Shown piece after piece: positions 8,279 through 16,320 of a stretch of DNA of 32,673 nucleotides (position 1 is its first letter; each line of letters opens with the position of its first letter). The stretch covers positions 4,632,066 to 4,664,738 of the forward strand of contig CP070812.1 of the NCBI GenBank assembly GCA_020344015.1, given 5' to 3'. This DNA comes from Gemmatimonadota bacterium (GTDB lineage: Bacteria; Gemmatimonadota; Gemmatimonadetes; Palauibacterales; KS3-K002). The position numbers and the translations under genes were made by a program. The notes under the pieces were generated by a model that made no database searches, was not told the origin of the DNA, and was given only the letters and a program-made list of their open reading frames with translations.

Positions 8279-8761
8279 CTAGTTCTGCTGCGGCGGCGCC
8301 TCGACGAGCGGCAAGCTCGAGGCTATCTGCAGGTCGAGCAACATGGTGAGGGCGTTGTCCACCTGCATGAACTTCGCGGCAGCGATGGCACCTACGGCCT
8401 GCTCGAACTGAGCATGGAACCGTTTGCGTAGCTGGAGCCGCTGTTCCTGGAGCCTGAATGACCAGCCGGCCAGCTCACCGGCCTTCTCGTCGGTCATCAT
8501 CTCGAAGTGTTCGGCGTAGTCCTTGATCAGCGCGATGCGCTCGTCGCCGATCTTGTCGAGCTCGTACTGGTACTCGCGGTAGACCGGCCAGAAGGCCTCG
8601 GCCTGCTCGTCACTGAGCTCCATGGCCTGAGTGACGATCGCCACCTTCTGCGTCTTGATGTCCTGGCGCATAAGCTCCAGGTAGGCTTCCTGGCCGTAGC
8701 CGGCCGCCGGCAGCACGATGAGAGCCACCACGGCGCCCAATATGCGCTTCAAGTTGCCCAT
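8279..8761 (-). CDS. Periplasmic Spy/CpxP-like helical protein
   Basis: A 160-residue exported protein: signal peptide MGNLKRILGAVVALIVLPAAGYGQ, then an all-helical, charged domain rich in Glu, Gln and Lys with an LSDEQAEAFWPVYREYQ segment like the LTxxQ-type repeat of Spy/CpxP chaperone relatives. The helix around residues 85-135 (FRLQEQRLQLRKRFHAQF) would form a curved hairpin in that family. The upstream frame to 8815 was rejected because AGGAGG lies seven bases before the ATG at 8761. Role in envelope stress or protein folding is inferred from resemblance only. Confidence 0.7.
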   Translation of the reverse strand: MGNLKRILGAVVALIVLPAAGYGQEAYLELMRQDIKTQKVAIVTQAMELSDEQAEAFWPVYREYQYELDKIGDERIALIKDYAEHFEMMTDEKAGELAGWSFRLQEQRLQLRKRFHAQFEQAVGAIAAAKFMQVDNALTMLLDLQIASSLPLVEAPPQQN

Positions 8762-8907
8762 TTCCAATCCTCCTTGAGGCTGATTTCCTGGTCTGTGCAT
8801 AGTGTAAGGCGCCACATGATATCCGGAATCAACCCGGGACGCCAGCCCTCGCCAGCGGTCGACGGAGGGCTGTTGCGCGACGGCCGTCGGGCTGCCAGTA
8901 TGCCGCC

Positions 8908-10554
8908 ATGAAACGACTCACGACCCTGCTCCCGATAATCAGTTTGGGCCTGCCGGGCACCCTGCACGGTCAGTTGGTCGAGGTCCAGACACCGGTGATC
9001 GACACGGTTATCATCGTCACCCAGAACGTCTTCACGCCGGAGCAGGCGGAGAAGAACTTCGCCTTCCGGTTCATGAACGGGATTCACGTCGTCACCAAGC
9101 ACGACGTGATCTGGAGTGAACTGATGTTTCGGCCGGGCGAGCCGGCCGACTCGACGGTACTGGAGGAATCGGAGCGCAACCTGCGGGCCCGGGAGATCTT
9201 TCAACGTGTCGAGATCGACACGCTGCGGCTCCCTGACGGCAGGCTGGCGGTTCTGGTGGACACGCAGGACGGTTGGACCCTGAAGCCGAAGTTCAAGCTC
9301 ACCATCGCGAGCGACGGCACCTGGTCCGGTCAGTTCGGCCTCAGCGAGGTCAACCTGCTGGGCAGCGGCAATCTGGCCCACATTGCCTGGCGCCAGGATG
9401 TCGACCGTCACGGCCCCGAGCTGATCGCCGATTTCCGGCGCATATTCGATACGCGGCTGGCCGCGAGCGGTGAGGTCGTGTTCTGGAACGACGGGACGGA
9501 CGGCAACTGGCGATTCGGTATACCGTACCTGACGACGATCGAGCCCAACGAGCTCGAGTACGATGGCGAGGCCGCCGACCGGCGCGTTCTTCAGTTCAGG
9601 GTGGACGACCCGGCGGCGCCGGACACCAACACTTATCACCGCAGCGCCCTAATCAACCGGATCAACGCAGGGCTGGCGCCGATTGCGGAGACCAAACGGT
9701 ACCTGCGGTTCGGAGTGATGGGCGAGGTTCGGCAGGAAAAGTTCATCCTCAGCGCAACCGGTGAGGAAGTTCCGGACAGCGTAGTCGCTGCGGTGCCCGA
9801 CTCGGTATACGGCGTCCTTGGCATCTACGGCGTGTACCGGCAGACCCGCTTCAAGGGGATCCAATACTTCAACGGTTTCGGTGCGGAGGACATCGACGTC
9901 AGCACCAAGGTCAGGGTGCAGGCGAACGTCGCGCCGGCGAGCTGGGGGTACGACAAGACCGGCATCGGCCCGGCCGTCGAGTTACAGAGCGGCTTCGCGC
10001 TGCCGAACGGGTTCCTGCAATCGACGCTCAAGGCCAACGGTCTCTTCAACGATGCAGGACTCGACTCGGGCCAGGTCGTCCTCGACGTGACGTTCGGCCT
10101 GAAGCCGGCGCCGCGCCACTCGACGGCGGTCTATGTCAGGGGAGGCATGCAGGAGAACCCGGCACCGGGCAACGAATTCGACCTCGGATTCGAGGTGCCG
10201 CCCCGCAGTTGGGAGCCCCATAGCTTCGTCGGCACCCGGATGGTCTGGGGCACGATCGAGCACCGCTGGTTCGTTTGGGACGCGTTGCTCGACCTGATCT
10301 CGCTGGGCTTCGCCGCCTTCATCGACTATGGCGGCGCCTGGTACCCGGACCAGGAGAAACGCTTCGGGGGCAACATCGGGATTGGGCTCCGGCAAGGGGG
10401 CGCCTTGAGCACCGCCGCGCGGACCGGTCGCCTAGACCTGGGCTACCGTTTCGGGGAAGGAATAACAGAGGGCCGGTGGGTGTTGACCTTCGGGGCGGGG
10501 ATCAACTTCCCCTGGAAACCTCCGACGACCAGCCCGATACCTCCGCGGCCGTAG
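8908..10554 (+). CDS. Omp85-like outer-membrane protein with POTRA-type domain
   Basis: A 548-residue protein. Its signal peptide is MKRLTTLLPIISLGLPGTLHGQ. Residues about 43-130 look like one POTRA module (LEESERNLRAREIFQRVEI then a strand LAVLVDTQDGWTLKPKF). From about 135 to the end are strand-turn repeats with glycine-aromatic patterns like the 16-strand D15/BamA barrel, including a final GITEGRWVLTFGAGINFPW. Members of this superfamily insert or translocate proteins across the outer membrane. With a single POTRA it is not a full BamA (usually five), so it is closer to TamA, FhaC or an uncharacterised D15-type protein. A D15 VRGF/IRGF lid motif is not obvious. The start has no clear Shine-Dalgarno site. 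Confidence 0.72.
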   Translation: MKRLTTLLPIISLGLPGTLHGQLVEVQTPVIDTVIIVTQNVFTPEQAEKNFAFRFMNGIHVVTKHDVIWSELMFRPGEPADSTVLEESERNLRAREIFQRVEIDTLRLPDGRLAVLVDTQDGWTLKPKFKLTIASDGTWSGQFGLSEVNLLGSGNLAHIAWRQDVDRHGPELIADFRRIFDTRLAASGEVVFWNDGTDGNWRFGIPYLTTIEPNELEYDGEAADRRVLQFRVDDPAAPDTNTYHRSALINRINAGLAPIAETKRYLRFGVMGEVRQEKFILSATGEEVPDSVVAAVPDSVYGVLGIYGVYRQTRFKGIQYFNGFGAEDIDVSTKVRVQANVAPASWGYDKTGIGPAVELQSGFALPNGFLQSTLKANGLFNDAGLDSGQVVLDVTFGLKPAPRHSTAVYVRGGMQENPAPGNEFDLGFEVPPRSWEPHSFVGTRMVWGTIEHRWFVWDALLDLISLGFAAFIDYGGAWYPDQEKRFGGNIGIGLRQGGALSTAARTGRLDLGYRFGEGITEGRWVLTFGAGINFPWKPPTTSPIPPRP

Positions 10555-10561
10555 AACGGCC
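10547..10561. other. Hairpin overlapping the stop codon at a convergent junction
   Basis: GGCCGT-AGA-ACGGCC forms a 6-bp stem with a 3-base loop. It overlaps the TAG stop of the Omp85-like gene and sits in the 10-bp gap before the convergent gene. There is no T-tract, so termination activity is uncertain. Confidence 0.35.
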
Positions 10562-10564
10562 AGT

Positions 10565-13500
10565 CTAAAGCGAATCCTTGATCGCTCGGCTGACGCGCCA
10601 CTTGAAGCGGCTGTGCCGCGGCAGCAGCTCCTCAAGCGTCTCCAGGTCGTTGACCCAGGTGCTCCCACCCATCAGGCTCAAGAAGTCGAACAGCCCGTTC
10701 AGGCTGGCGCGCCCGCTGACCACCAGAGAGACCTCGCCGTCCATCAACATCGAGCGGTAGTCCTGGTTCGAGGAGCCGACCATGAAGTAGGCGAACATCC
10801 TCTCCTGCACCTCCTGGGGTACATTCTCGCTGACGTCGCTGACCAGCTGCAGCGCGGGCTCTCTGAGCGCGTCCGACAACTCACGGACATCGCGATATTC
10901 CTGCCGGCTTTGAAGGTCCAGCGCCCGCTGCTCGATGTATCCCAGGGTCAGCTCGACGAAGGCCGGGCTGCCCAAGATCGCCTCGAGCGCTTCAGCCGAA
11001 ATCACAAGGTGAGTCTTCAGGTGGAGCTTCGGCCGGCGTGGCTCGGGGTCCTCGATTTCATACTCGACGCCGAAGCCGGCTACGATCTCGTCCGCCCGGG
11101 CATAGTAGTCGGTCAAGACGTCGGGATTCACCGGAAAGACTTCCCGGAGAAACTGATTCTCCTGATACCCCCGCCGTGTCTCCAGCATACGTCCCGGAAG
11201 GTTGGCTACGTCGACTTCCGTATTGTAGAGACCTGTCTTCAGCAACCCTCCCGTCGCGGCGATTTCGTCGGCCATCATATCCTGGAATATGATCAGTCGA
11301 GCGTAGAGCTCCTGGGCCCTGGAGAGCGTCATGAACGCCTGACCCGGCGCATTCTGCTTGGACGGATTGATAATGAAGACGCGGGCGCCGCGCATGCATG
11401 CCCCCACCAGCAGCGAGGCGAGGAATGAGGCGTTCCACAGCGAGTCGGGTACGATCACCACGGCGCCCCTGGGAGCCAGGCTATAGAGTACGGCCTTGAG
11501 GACGTTGATCGGCTTCAGCAAGTAGCCCGTCTCGCTGTGCATCTCCATCGCACGGGCGCCGCCGAGGTTCTCCGCCATCATCGCCCGGACGCGCTCGTCG
11601 TAGTCGGGGGCCAGCGGCTTTGGCTTCAGCGGATGCGGGATCTGATCCTCGGGAAAGCCCTGGTTCAACAAGAGCTGACGCGCGGCGTTCTTCATGTCGA
11701 GGGCGGCGGGCCCCTGGACCATGATGGCTCGGTCCTCCCACGTGGGGCCCACGTAGTGTTCGCCGATCCCCATGCCGCTGTAGATCGCCATCCCCTTGTA
11801 GGGGTCCTCTTCGGTGATGTCGTAGAAGGCGATCTTGCGGTGGTCGCGCATCACGTTGTCCGGCCAGCCGAAGATCGGGAGGACCTGGTTCTCCCAGAAC
11901 GAGTGGTCGGCCGGGTGCGTGATGTTGACGTGGACCTTGATCTGGTTCGCGAGCCAATTTTCGCCGAACTCGGCCGCCCGTTCCTGGAGCAACCGCGACT
12001 CGGCCACCGCCCTACGCAACTCCTCCTGGACTGTGGCCAGCGAGTCGGCCATGTAGGCGAAGTCGTCGGGGAAGTCGACCTCGTGGCGCAGCGGATCTTC
12101 CAGCAGGTTCATCCACCGGCGACTCTTGAAGATCTCGTAGTAGTGCTGATCGAAGAAGATCATGTAGAGGGGCAGCTTGCCGGTCTCATCGTACTCCCTG
12201 ACCCTGCGGACCAGCGTCGTGAGGTAGCCGCCGACCATCTGAGCGAACGAGATCCGGTCGGGGTCGCCGGCGGCGTTCATCCACTTGATGTCGTGGATCC
12301 AGAGGACGTGATAGTCCTCCGCCCGCTGGATCGATTGGAACACCTCCCACTGGAACTGATGGTTGACGACGTACCAGACGCGGTTGCCTTCAGTGAACTG
12401 TCTACCCAGCGCCCGCTCGATAATGGCATCGAGCTCGGCCTGGCTGTCGTGCTGTTCCGGAAGCAGCCCGTACTGGAGCGGGATCCAAACGAGGCGCGAG
12501 TCGCCCCACTGATCTCGCGAGTAGCGTCGTTCCTCCTCGACGATCCCGACGAGGGTCTGGAAGACGTGCATGACGGCGTCGTGACGGTCCGCCGGCACGG
12601 CCGACGAGTCGATCAGCCAGGTCCGGAATGAACGCGCAGCGTCCAAACCGAATCCCGTGACCGTGTCCTTCTTCTTCTTCACCCCGAGCAGGCGGTTGTA
12701 GGGGAAGATGACCTCGTCGAGCAAGATCACCTTCGCGCGCCCGGCCAGCTCGCGGCCCAGCGCCGTGCTTTCGCCCGCCAACAGTGCTTCGCCGGAAACG
12801 GCGATAGAGAAGGCGCGTGTGAGCTCCTGGTGGTAGACACGCACCTCGGCCTCGCTGCTGCGACCGTCGGGGAATAGAGGGTCGAGGGCGGCGAGGTGCG
12901 TCTTCATTTCCTCGACGCTCTCGGTGTAGTTGGCTATCGCCTTGTCGTATGTGAAGCCGCCCTGGTCGATAAACGGCGAGGTGAAGCGGTTCACCCAGTG
13001 AGCCGTCTCGCGGACGTAGCCGAGCGCCTCGATGAGCGCCGGCTCGGCCGGGTCGTAGGCGACGAGTCGCGGATCCCCGGAGCGAATGTTGGCATCCATG
13101 TCGCGCGGCCGAGTCCGCCCCATCAGCGATTGCCGCAAGGGAACGGTCACGCCGAGGTTGAGCGTTTGTTCCCTCGCTGGAATCCAGTCGATCCGGAACT
13201 GCATTCCCCTTCCGACAATGCCGCCACGCCTGAGCGGGGCGAAGAACCGGAGCACGAAGTCGAGCCGTTCATCGCGAATGTTGTAGTCGACGCCGGCACC
13301 GAGGGTGAAGAACGGGATCAGAAACATCCCACGGAAACCGCCATCCAGGTTGTCAGCGCGGGCACCGATGTAACCCTCGAGGGAAAGCATGCCGGCGCCG
13401 GTGACCGGGCTGAATAGGTCCTTCGAGACACCCAGATCGCCGTAGGCCACGAACTGCCCGTTCTCGGCCATTTCATTCGCGCCGAGTATGAGACCGCCGA

Positions 13501-13630
13501 ACCACTTGTAGATCGGCGGCTGCCCCATCGACAGGGTCATGCCGCCCTCATCGGGTGGACGATCGTACTGAGCGTAGGCCGGGACGGCGGCAACGGTCAG
13601 GGCGAGAACTAGAGCAAACGCGCGGCGCAT
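10565..13630 (-). CDS. Large exported phospholipase D-superfamily protein with barrel-like N-terminus
   Basis: 1021 residues with signal peptide MRRAFALVLALTVAAVPAYA. Residues about 35-165 alternate amphipathic strands with glycines and end in QTLNLGVTVPL, resembling outer-membrane barrel strands. Residues about 410-660 form a PLD-like half with a textbook first HKD motif, DHRKIAFYD (His597, Lys599, Asp604), followed by GMGIGEHYVG and WEDRAIMVQGPA as in cardiolipin-synthase relatives. A second half (about 715-1000) has PKLHLKTHLVIS (His870, Lys872; the Asp position is Ile877) and VGSSNQDYRSM (951-961) plus Glu966. The PLD superfamily makes or breaks phosphodiesters through a phosphohistidine. 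The product is likely a periplasmic or outer-membrane lipid or phosphodiester enzyme. The long frame upstream to 13774 was rejected because the signal peptide with AGAGGGG starts at 13630. Confidence 0.78.
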   Translation of the reverse strand: MRRAFALVLALTVAAVPAYAQYDRPPDEGGMTLSMGQPPIYKWFGGLILGANEMAENGQFVAYGDLGVSKDLFSPVTGAGMLSLEGYIGARADNLDGGFRGMFLIPFFTLGAGVDYNIRDERLDFVLRFFAPLRRGGIVGRGMQFRIDWIPAREQTLNLGVTVPLRQSLMGRTRPRDMDANIRSGDPRLVAYDPAEPALIEALGYVRETAHWVNRFTSPFIDQGGFTYDKAIANYTESVEEMKTHLAALDPLFPDGRSSEAEVRVYHQELTRAFSIAVSGEALLAGESTALGRELAGRAKVILLDEVIFPYNRLLGVKKKKDTVTGFGLDAARSFRTWLIDSSAVPADRHDAVMHVFQTLVGIVEEERRYSRDQWGDSRLVWIPLQYGLLPEQHDSQAELDAIIERALGRQFTEGNRVWYVVNHQFQWEVFQSIQRAEDYHVLWIHDIKWMNAAGDPDRISFAQMVGGYLTTLVRRVREYDETGKLPLYMIFFDQHYYEIFKSRRWMNLLEDPLRHEVDFPDDFAYMADSLATVQEELRRAVAESRLLQERAAEFGENWLANQIKVHVNITHPADHSFWENQVLPIFGWPDNVMRDHRKIAFYDITEEDPYKGMAIYSGMGIGEHYVGPTWEDRAIMVQGPAALDMKNAARQLLLNQGFPEDQIPHPLKPKPLAPDYDERVRAMMAENLGGARAMEMHSETGYLLKPINVLKAVLYSLAPRGAVVIVPDSLWNASFLASLLVGACMRGARVFIINPSKQNAPGQAFMTLSRAQELYARLIIFQDMMADEIAATGGLLKTGLYNTEVDVANLPGRMLETRRGYQENQFLREVFPVNPDVLTDYYARADEIVAGFGVEYEIEDPEPRRPKLHLKTHLVISAEALEAILGSPAFVELTLGYIEQRALDLQSRQEYRDVRELSDALREPALQLVSDVSENVPQEVQERMFAYFMVGSSNQDYRSMLMDGEVSLVVSGRASLNGLFDFLSLMGGSTWVNDLETLEELLPRHSRFKWRVSRAIKDSL

Positions 13631-13763
13631 AGTACCCCTCTGGGAGTTCAGTGAGCTGTAGCTTCGGCTCCAGTTTAGTAGGCACCCGGGTTCGCTGCCA
13701 CCCCACGGCTCCTCCCTCAAGGCCCCTGGTACACCAGTGGTGGCGCGGTATATTGGCGAATCG

Positions 13764-14423
13764 ATGACTTCCACAACGGGAAGCCGGGCACGTCTCGGTG
13801 CCGGGTCAGGGCTCCTGATGCTCGCCGCCCTGGCAGCGGCCGCCTTTGCTCCGCGGACTGCGATCGCCCAAGAAGGATCCGACTGGGCGCAGGTCGCGGG
13901 CGGCGCGCTCGGCCTTTACTCGGGGGCCGTGCTGGGAACGCTCGGCGGCACGGTACCGTGCAGCCAGACGCTCGCCGGGGTCGACTGCGTTCGTGTGAGC
14001 GGCGCCCTCGGCGGCGTGGTGGCGGCGATCGGCGGCGTTCACCTGGGCGGCGTTGATGAAGACGCCGTGGCGAGCGCCGCCCGCGGGGCCGGCTATGGCC
14101 TGCTGATCGGCGCCGCCGCGGGCTTCGCGTTGCAGCGATCGGTCCAGCGCCTCGGCTGGTCGGAGGTAGCGGCCGGTGCGATTATCGGAAGCGCCTTCGG
14201 CGCCTCGGCCAGGGGCGCCGCCATCGGGCTCGCCGCCGGCACGGCCCTGGGGACGGTTCTCTACTGGGCCGTGCCATCCTTCGATCTGCCGAACTCCATC
14301 GGGGTGGCGGTCGCCGGGATGGCGCTGGGCGGGATCAGTTCCTGGGTCATCCGCGGCGTCGAAGGACATCCCGACGCGGCGGACGAGGGGCCCGTGGTCC
14401 TTTCCTTCACCTTGAGCCTCTAG
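13764..14423 (+). CDS. Glycine-zipper membrane protein
   Basis: A 219-residue protein: N-terminal hydrophobic signal (SGLLMLAALAAAAFAPRTAIAQ), then repeated Gly/Ala-rich helices (GGALGLYSGAVLGTLGG, GAAIGLAAGTALGTVLY, VAVAGMALGGISSWVI) with GxxxG spacing, as in glycine-zipper membrane proteins. No enzymatic motif. An earlier in-frame start at 13737 is possible. I chose 13764 because it better precedes the signal peptide, though neither has a clear Shine-Dalgarno site. It overlaps the leader of the divergent PLD-like gene and ends 4 bases before the next gene, suggesting co-translation with it. Confidence 0.65.
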   Translation: MTSTTGSRARLGAGSGLLMLAALAAAAFAPRTAIAQEGSDWAQVAGGALGLYSGAVLGTLGGTVPCSQTLAGVDCVRVSGALGGVVAAIGGVHLGGVDEDAVASAARGAGYGLLIGAAAGFALQRSVQRLGWSEVAAGAIIGSAFGASARGAAIGLAAGTALGTVLYWAVPSFDLPNSIGVAVAGMALGGISSWVIRGVEGHPDAADEGPVVLSFTLSL

Positions 14424-14427
14424 CCCG

Positions 14428-15630
14428 GTGTCCACGCCACCCCTCTCCAGGTGCCGACAGCGCTCGCGTGGCCAAGCCCTGGTCGTCTGCGCCTCGCTGG
14501 CGGCGTCGGCGCTCGGCTGCCGGATGGAGTACGAGATGCAGCCGCGCCCCCAGAGCTCGGCGTGTGTCGCTGAGGGTTACGCGGCGGCGGTCGACTGGTA
14601 TGGTCCGGCGCGGAAAGGCGATCAGGAGAAGCTGGCGGAATGGTGCTCGACGGTGGGACCGCCGATCATCGAGCCGGCTCCGGCGGCCTATTTTGCGAGG
14701 GCACAGGGTGCGGAGGCGCTGACCGTCGTCAGCTGGAACGTGCACGGTGGCTCGGGGGACCTCTTCGGCTTGATCGAGCGCGAGCTGGATCTGCCCTGCC
14801 GCGACGGTCAACCTGCCGTAGGCACCAGCTTCGAGCACTTCGTCCTCGTCCTCCAGGAGGTCTACCGGCGCTCGAGCGATGTGCCGCGAGTCGGAGCCCG
14901 CTCGACGATCCCAAAACAACTCAAGGAGGAAGCGAGCCCGGGCGAGCGCGTCGACGTCGTAGAGGTGGCGCGCCGCTGTGGGCTCTCGCTCTTCTATGTC
15001 CCCTCGATGCGCAACGGGGACAGGGAATACGAGGACGGCCGGGAGGATCGGGGCAACGCCATCCTCTCGACGCTCCCGCTCTCAGATCCCATAGCCATCG
15101 AGATACCGTTCGAGGCGCAGCGCCGGGTGGCGGCCGCCACAACGGTCCACAGCGTGGCCGGCGACAGTCTACGGTTCGTGAGCGTACACCTGGACGTGGC
15201 GTCGAGCATGCTGCGGGTGCTGCGCACGGGTAACTCGACGCGCCAACGCCAGGGGCTGGGCCTGCTCGACGCGCTGGCCGAGCTGGAGGCGGCGCGCGCC
15301 GATCCGACCGGCGACTGCGGGCTGCTGTATTGCTACCCCGAATGCCCACCGGGATCTCCGCCGCGCTACCATATAGCGACGCTGGCAGCGGGCGATTTCA
15401 ACACCTGGTCGGCCAGAGAGACGGTGATCAAGCACTACTACCGGCACTTCCCCCAGTCGCCGGCCTGGGACGGCCTGCCGACCCGAGCGAGCTATCCGAC
15501 CGACTTCATCTTTTTCAGGGAGAGCGCTGAGGGAAGGGTGAGACTGGTCGAGGGCTCGCACCGCCGTCTCGACGATCAACACGGCTCCGACCACTTCGCC
15601 CGCATCGCGCGGCTCGAATTCCCACGCTGA
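14428..15630 (+). CDS. Exported endonuclease/exonuclease/phosphatase-family lipoprotein
   Basis: A 400-residue protein of the metal-dependent DNase I/phosphatase fold (PF03372). Motifs appear in order: SWNVHG, LQEV (catalytic Glu), GNAILS, SVHLD, AGDFNT (metal Asp/Asn) and GSDHFAR (catalytic Asp-His). An N-terminal signal peptide with lipobox ASALGC at about Cys31 places it in the envelope. This argues for a periplasmic nuclease, or a sphingomyelinase- or inositol-phosphatase-like role, and against DNA repair. The start is GTG, 4 bases after the preceding stop. A cluster of Cys residues near 300 (CGLLYCYPECPPG) could form disulfides outside the cell. Substrate cannot be told from the sequence. 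Confidence 0.85.
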   Translation: MSTPPLSRCRQRSRGQALVVCASLAASALGCRMEYEMQPRPQSSACVAEGYAAAVDWYGPARKGDQEKLAEWCSTVGPPIIEPAPAAYFARAQGAEALTVVSWNVHGGSGDLFGLIERELDLPCRDGQPAVGTSFEHFVLVLQEVYRRSSDVPRVGARSTIPKQLKEEASPGERVDVVEVARRCGLSLFYVPSMRNGDREYEDGREDRGNAILSTLPLSDPIAIEIPFEAQRRVAAATTVHSVAGDSLRFVSVHLDVASSMLRVLRTGNSTRQRQGLGLLDALAELEAARADPTGDCGLLYCYPECPPGSPPRYHIATLAAGDFNTWSARETVIKHYYRHFPQSPAWDGLPTRASYPTDFIFFRESAEGRVRLVEGSHRRLDDQHGSDHFARIARLEFPR

Positions 15631-15635
15631 TGCAA

Positions 15636-15668
15636 AGAGCCCGGGAGGCATGGGTCCTCCCGAGCTCT
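15636..15668. terminator. Terminator-like hairpin at convergent junction
   Basis: AGAGCCCGGGAGG pairs with CCTCCCGAGCTCT (12 of 13 positions) around a 7-base loop, 6 bases after the plus-strand stop and 37 bases after the convergent gene's stop. The sequence after the stem on the plus strand is AATTC, without a U-run, so activity is likely weak or factor-assisted. Confidence 0.55.
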
Positions 15669-15675
15669 AATTCAA

Positions 15676-15705
15676 CGAACCTACCGTCCACCGGCCACCG
15701 GTCAT
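15676..15705 (-). repeat. Heptad GGTGGCC-type array abutting a stop codon
   Basis: On the minus strand this reads ATGACC GGTGGCC GGTGGAC GGTAGG TTCG and begins directly after the TAG stop of the barrel gene at 15706. It aligns with the left arm of the array at 2962-2994: the core TGACCGGTGGCCGGT and the shared end CGGTAGGTTCG are identical. It is therefore a third copy of the same short element, again in sense with its gene. Confidence 0.75.
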
Positions 15706-16305
15706 CTACATCCAGGCGACGCCGAACCCGAAGTTCCAGTAGGTGATGTCGCCGGAGCCGCCGGCCGAAGCCGCCCAGTTGAACCTGGCGTTGAACAGTC
15801 CCCTGGCACGCCAGCCGAGCGGGAAGGTGACGCCGACCTCGGGCGCGAGGCCGAAGTGCCAGTTGTCGTCGTCGAGGACTACGAGTCCGACCTCGACGCG
15901 GCGCTCGATGAAGTAGGTACCGGCGTTGAGGCCGATATAGGGGCGGAGTTTGCCCATCTGGCTGCCATACCAGTGGGCGTTCACCATGATGGGGAACGCG
16001 TTGATGTAGCGGTACTGCACTCCGCTGAGGTCGAGGTTCCTCTCTTCACCGCGGAAGCTAACGAGTTCGTCCGACACCTCGTTCATCACGTGCCAGCCGA
16101 CCCAGAAGCCGACGGACGTGTTGTCCCGAACCAGCTTCCTGCCGCCGAAGCTGCCACCTCGCCAGCTCCAGCCGCCAGCGAAATCGGAGGCGTCGCCGTT
16201 GGCCAGCGCGGTGTTGTACTCGAACCCGAACCAGTAGTCTTCCTGCGCATATGCGTCGGCGCCCAAGAAGAGCACCAGCAGTAATGTCGATGCGAGAATT
16301 CTCAT
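15706..16305 (-). CDS. Outer-membrane beta-barrel protein
   Basis: A 199-residue protein with signal peptide MRILASTLLLVLFLGADAYA followed by about eight amphipathic strands with aromatic girdles (YWFGFEYNTALANGD, SVGFWVGWHVMNEV, YINAFPIMVNAHWYG, LRPYIGLNAGTYFIERR, GLFNARFNWAAS), ending near the C-terminus with YWNFGFGVAWM. This is the pattern of small OmpW/OmpX-like barrels; the exact family is not identified. AGGGAT before the ATG supports the start. Only 15 bases separate it from the upstream DUF4136 lipoprotein gene, so the two form one operon. Confidence 0.78.
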   Translation of the reverse strand: MRILASTLLLVLFLGADAYAQEDYWFGFEYNTALANGDASDFAGGWSWRGGSFGGRKLVRDNTSVGFWVGWHVMNEVSDELVSFRGEERNLDLSGVQYRYINAFPIMVNAHWYGSQMGKLRPYIGLNAGTYFIERRVEVGLVVLDDDNWHFGLAPEVGVTFPLGWRARGLFNARFNWAASAGGSGDITYWNFGFGVAWM

Positions 16306-16320
16306 ATTCTTATCCCTGCC

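Noticed and set aside
11537..12631. A 364-codon plus-strand frame inside the PLD-like gene
   Set aside because: Antisense shadow of a well-supported gene; composition is that of a reversed codon frame in GC-rich DNA.
13631..13774. Extended N-terminus of the PLD-like protein
   Set aside because: The extra 48 codons lack a natural protein pattern, and the signal peptide and ribosome site start at 13630.
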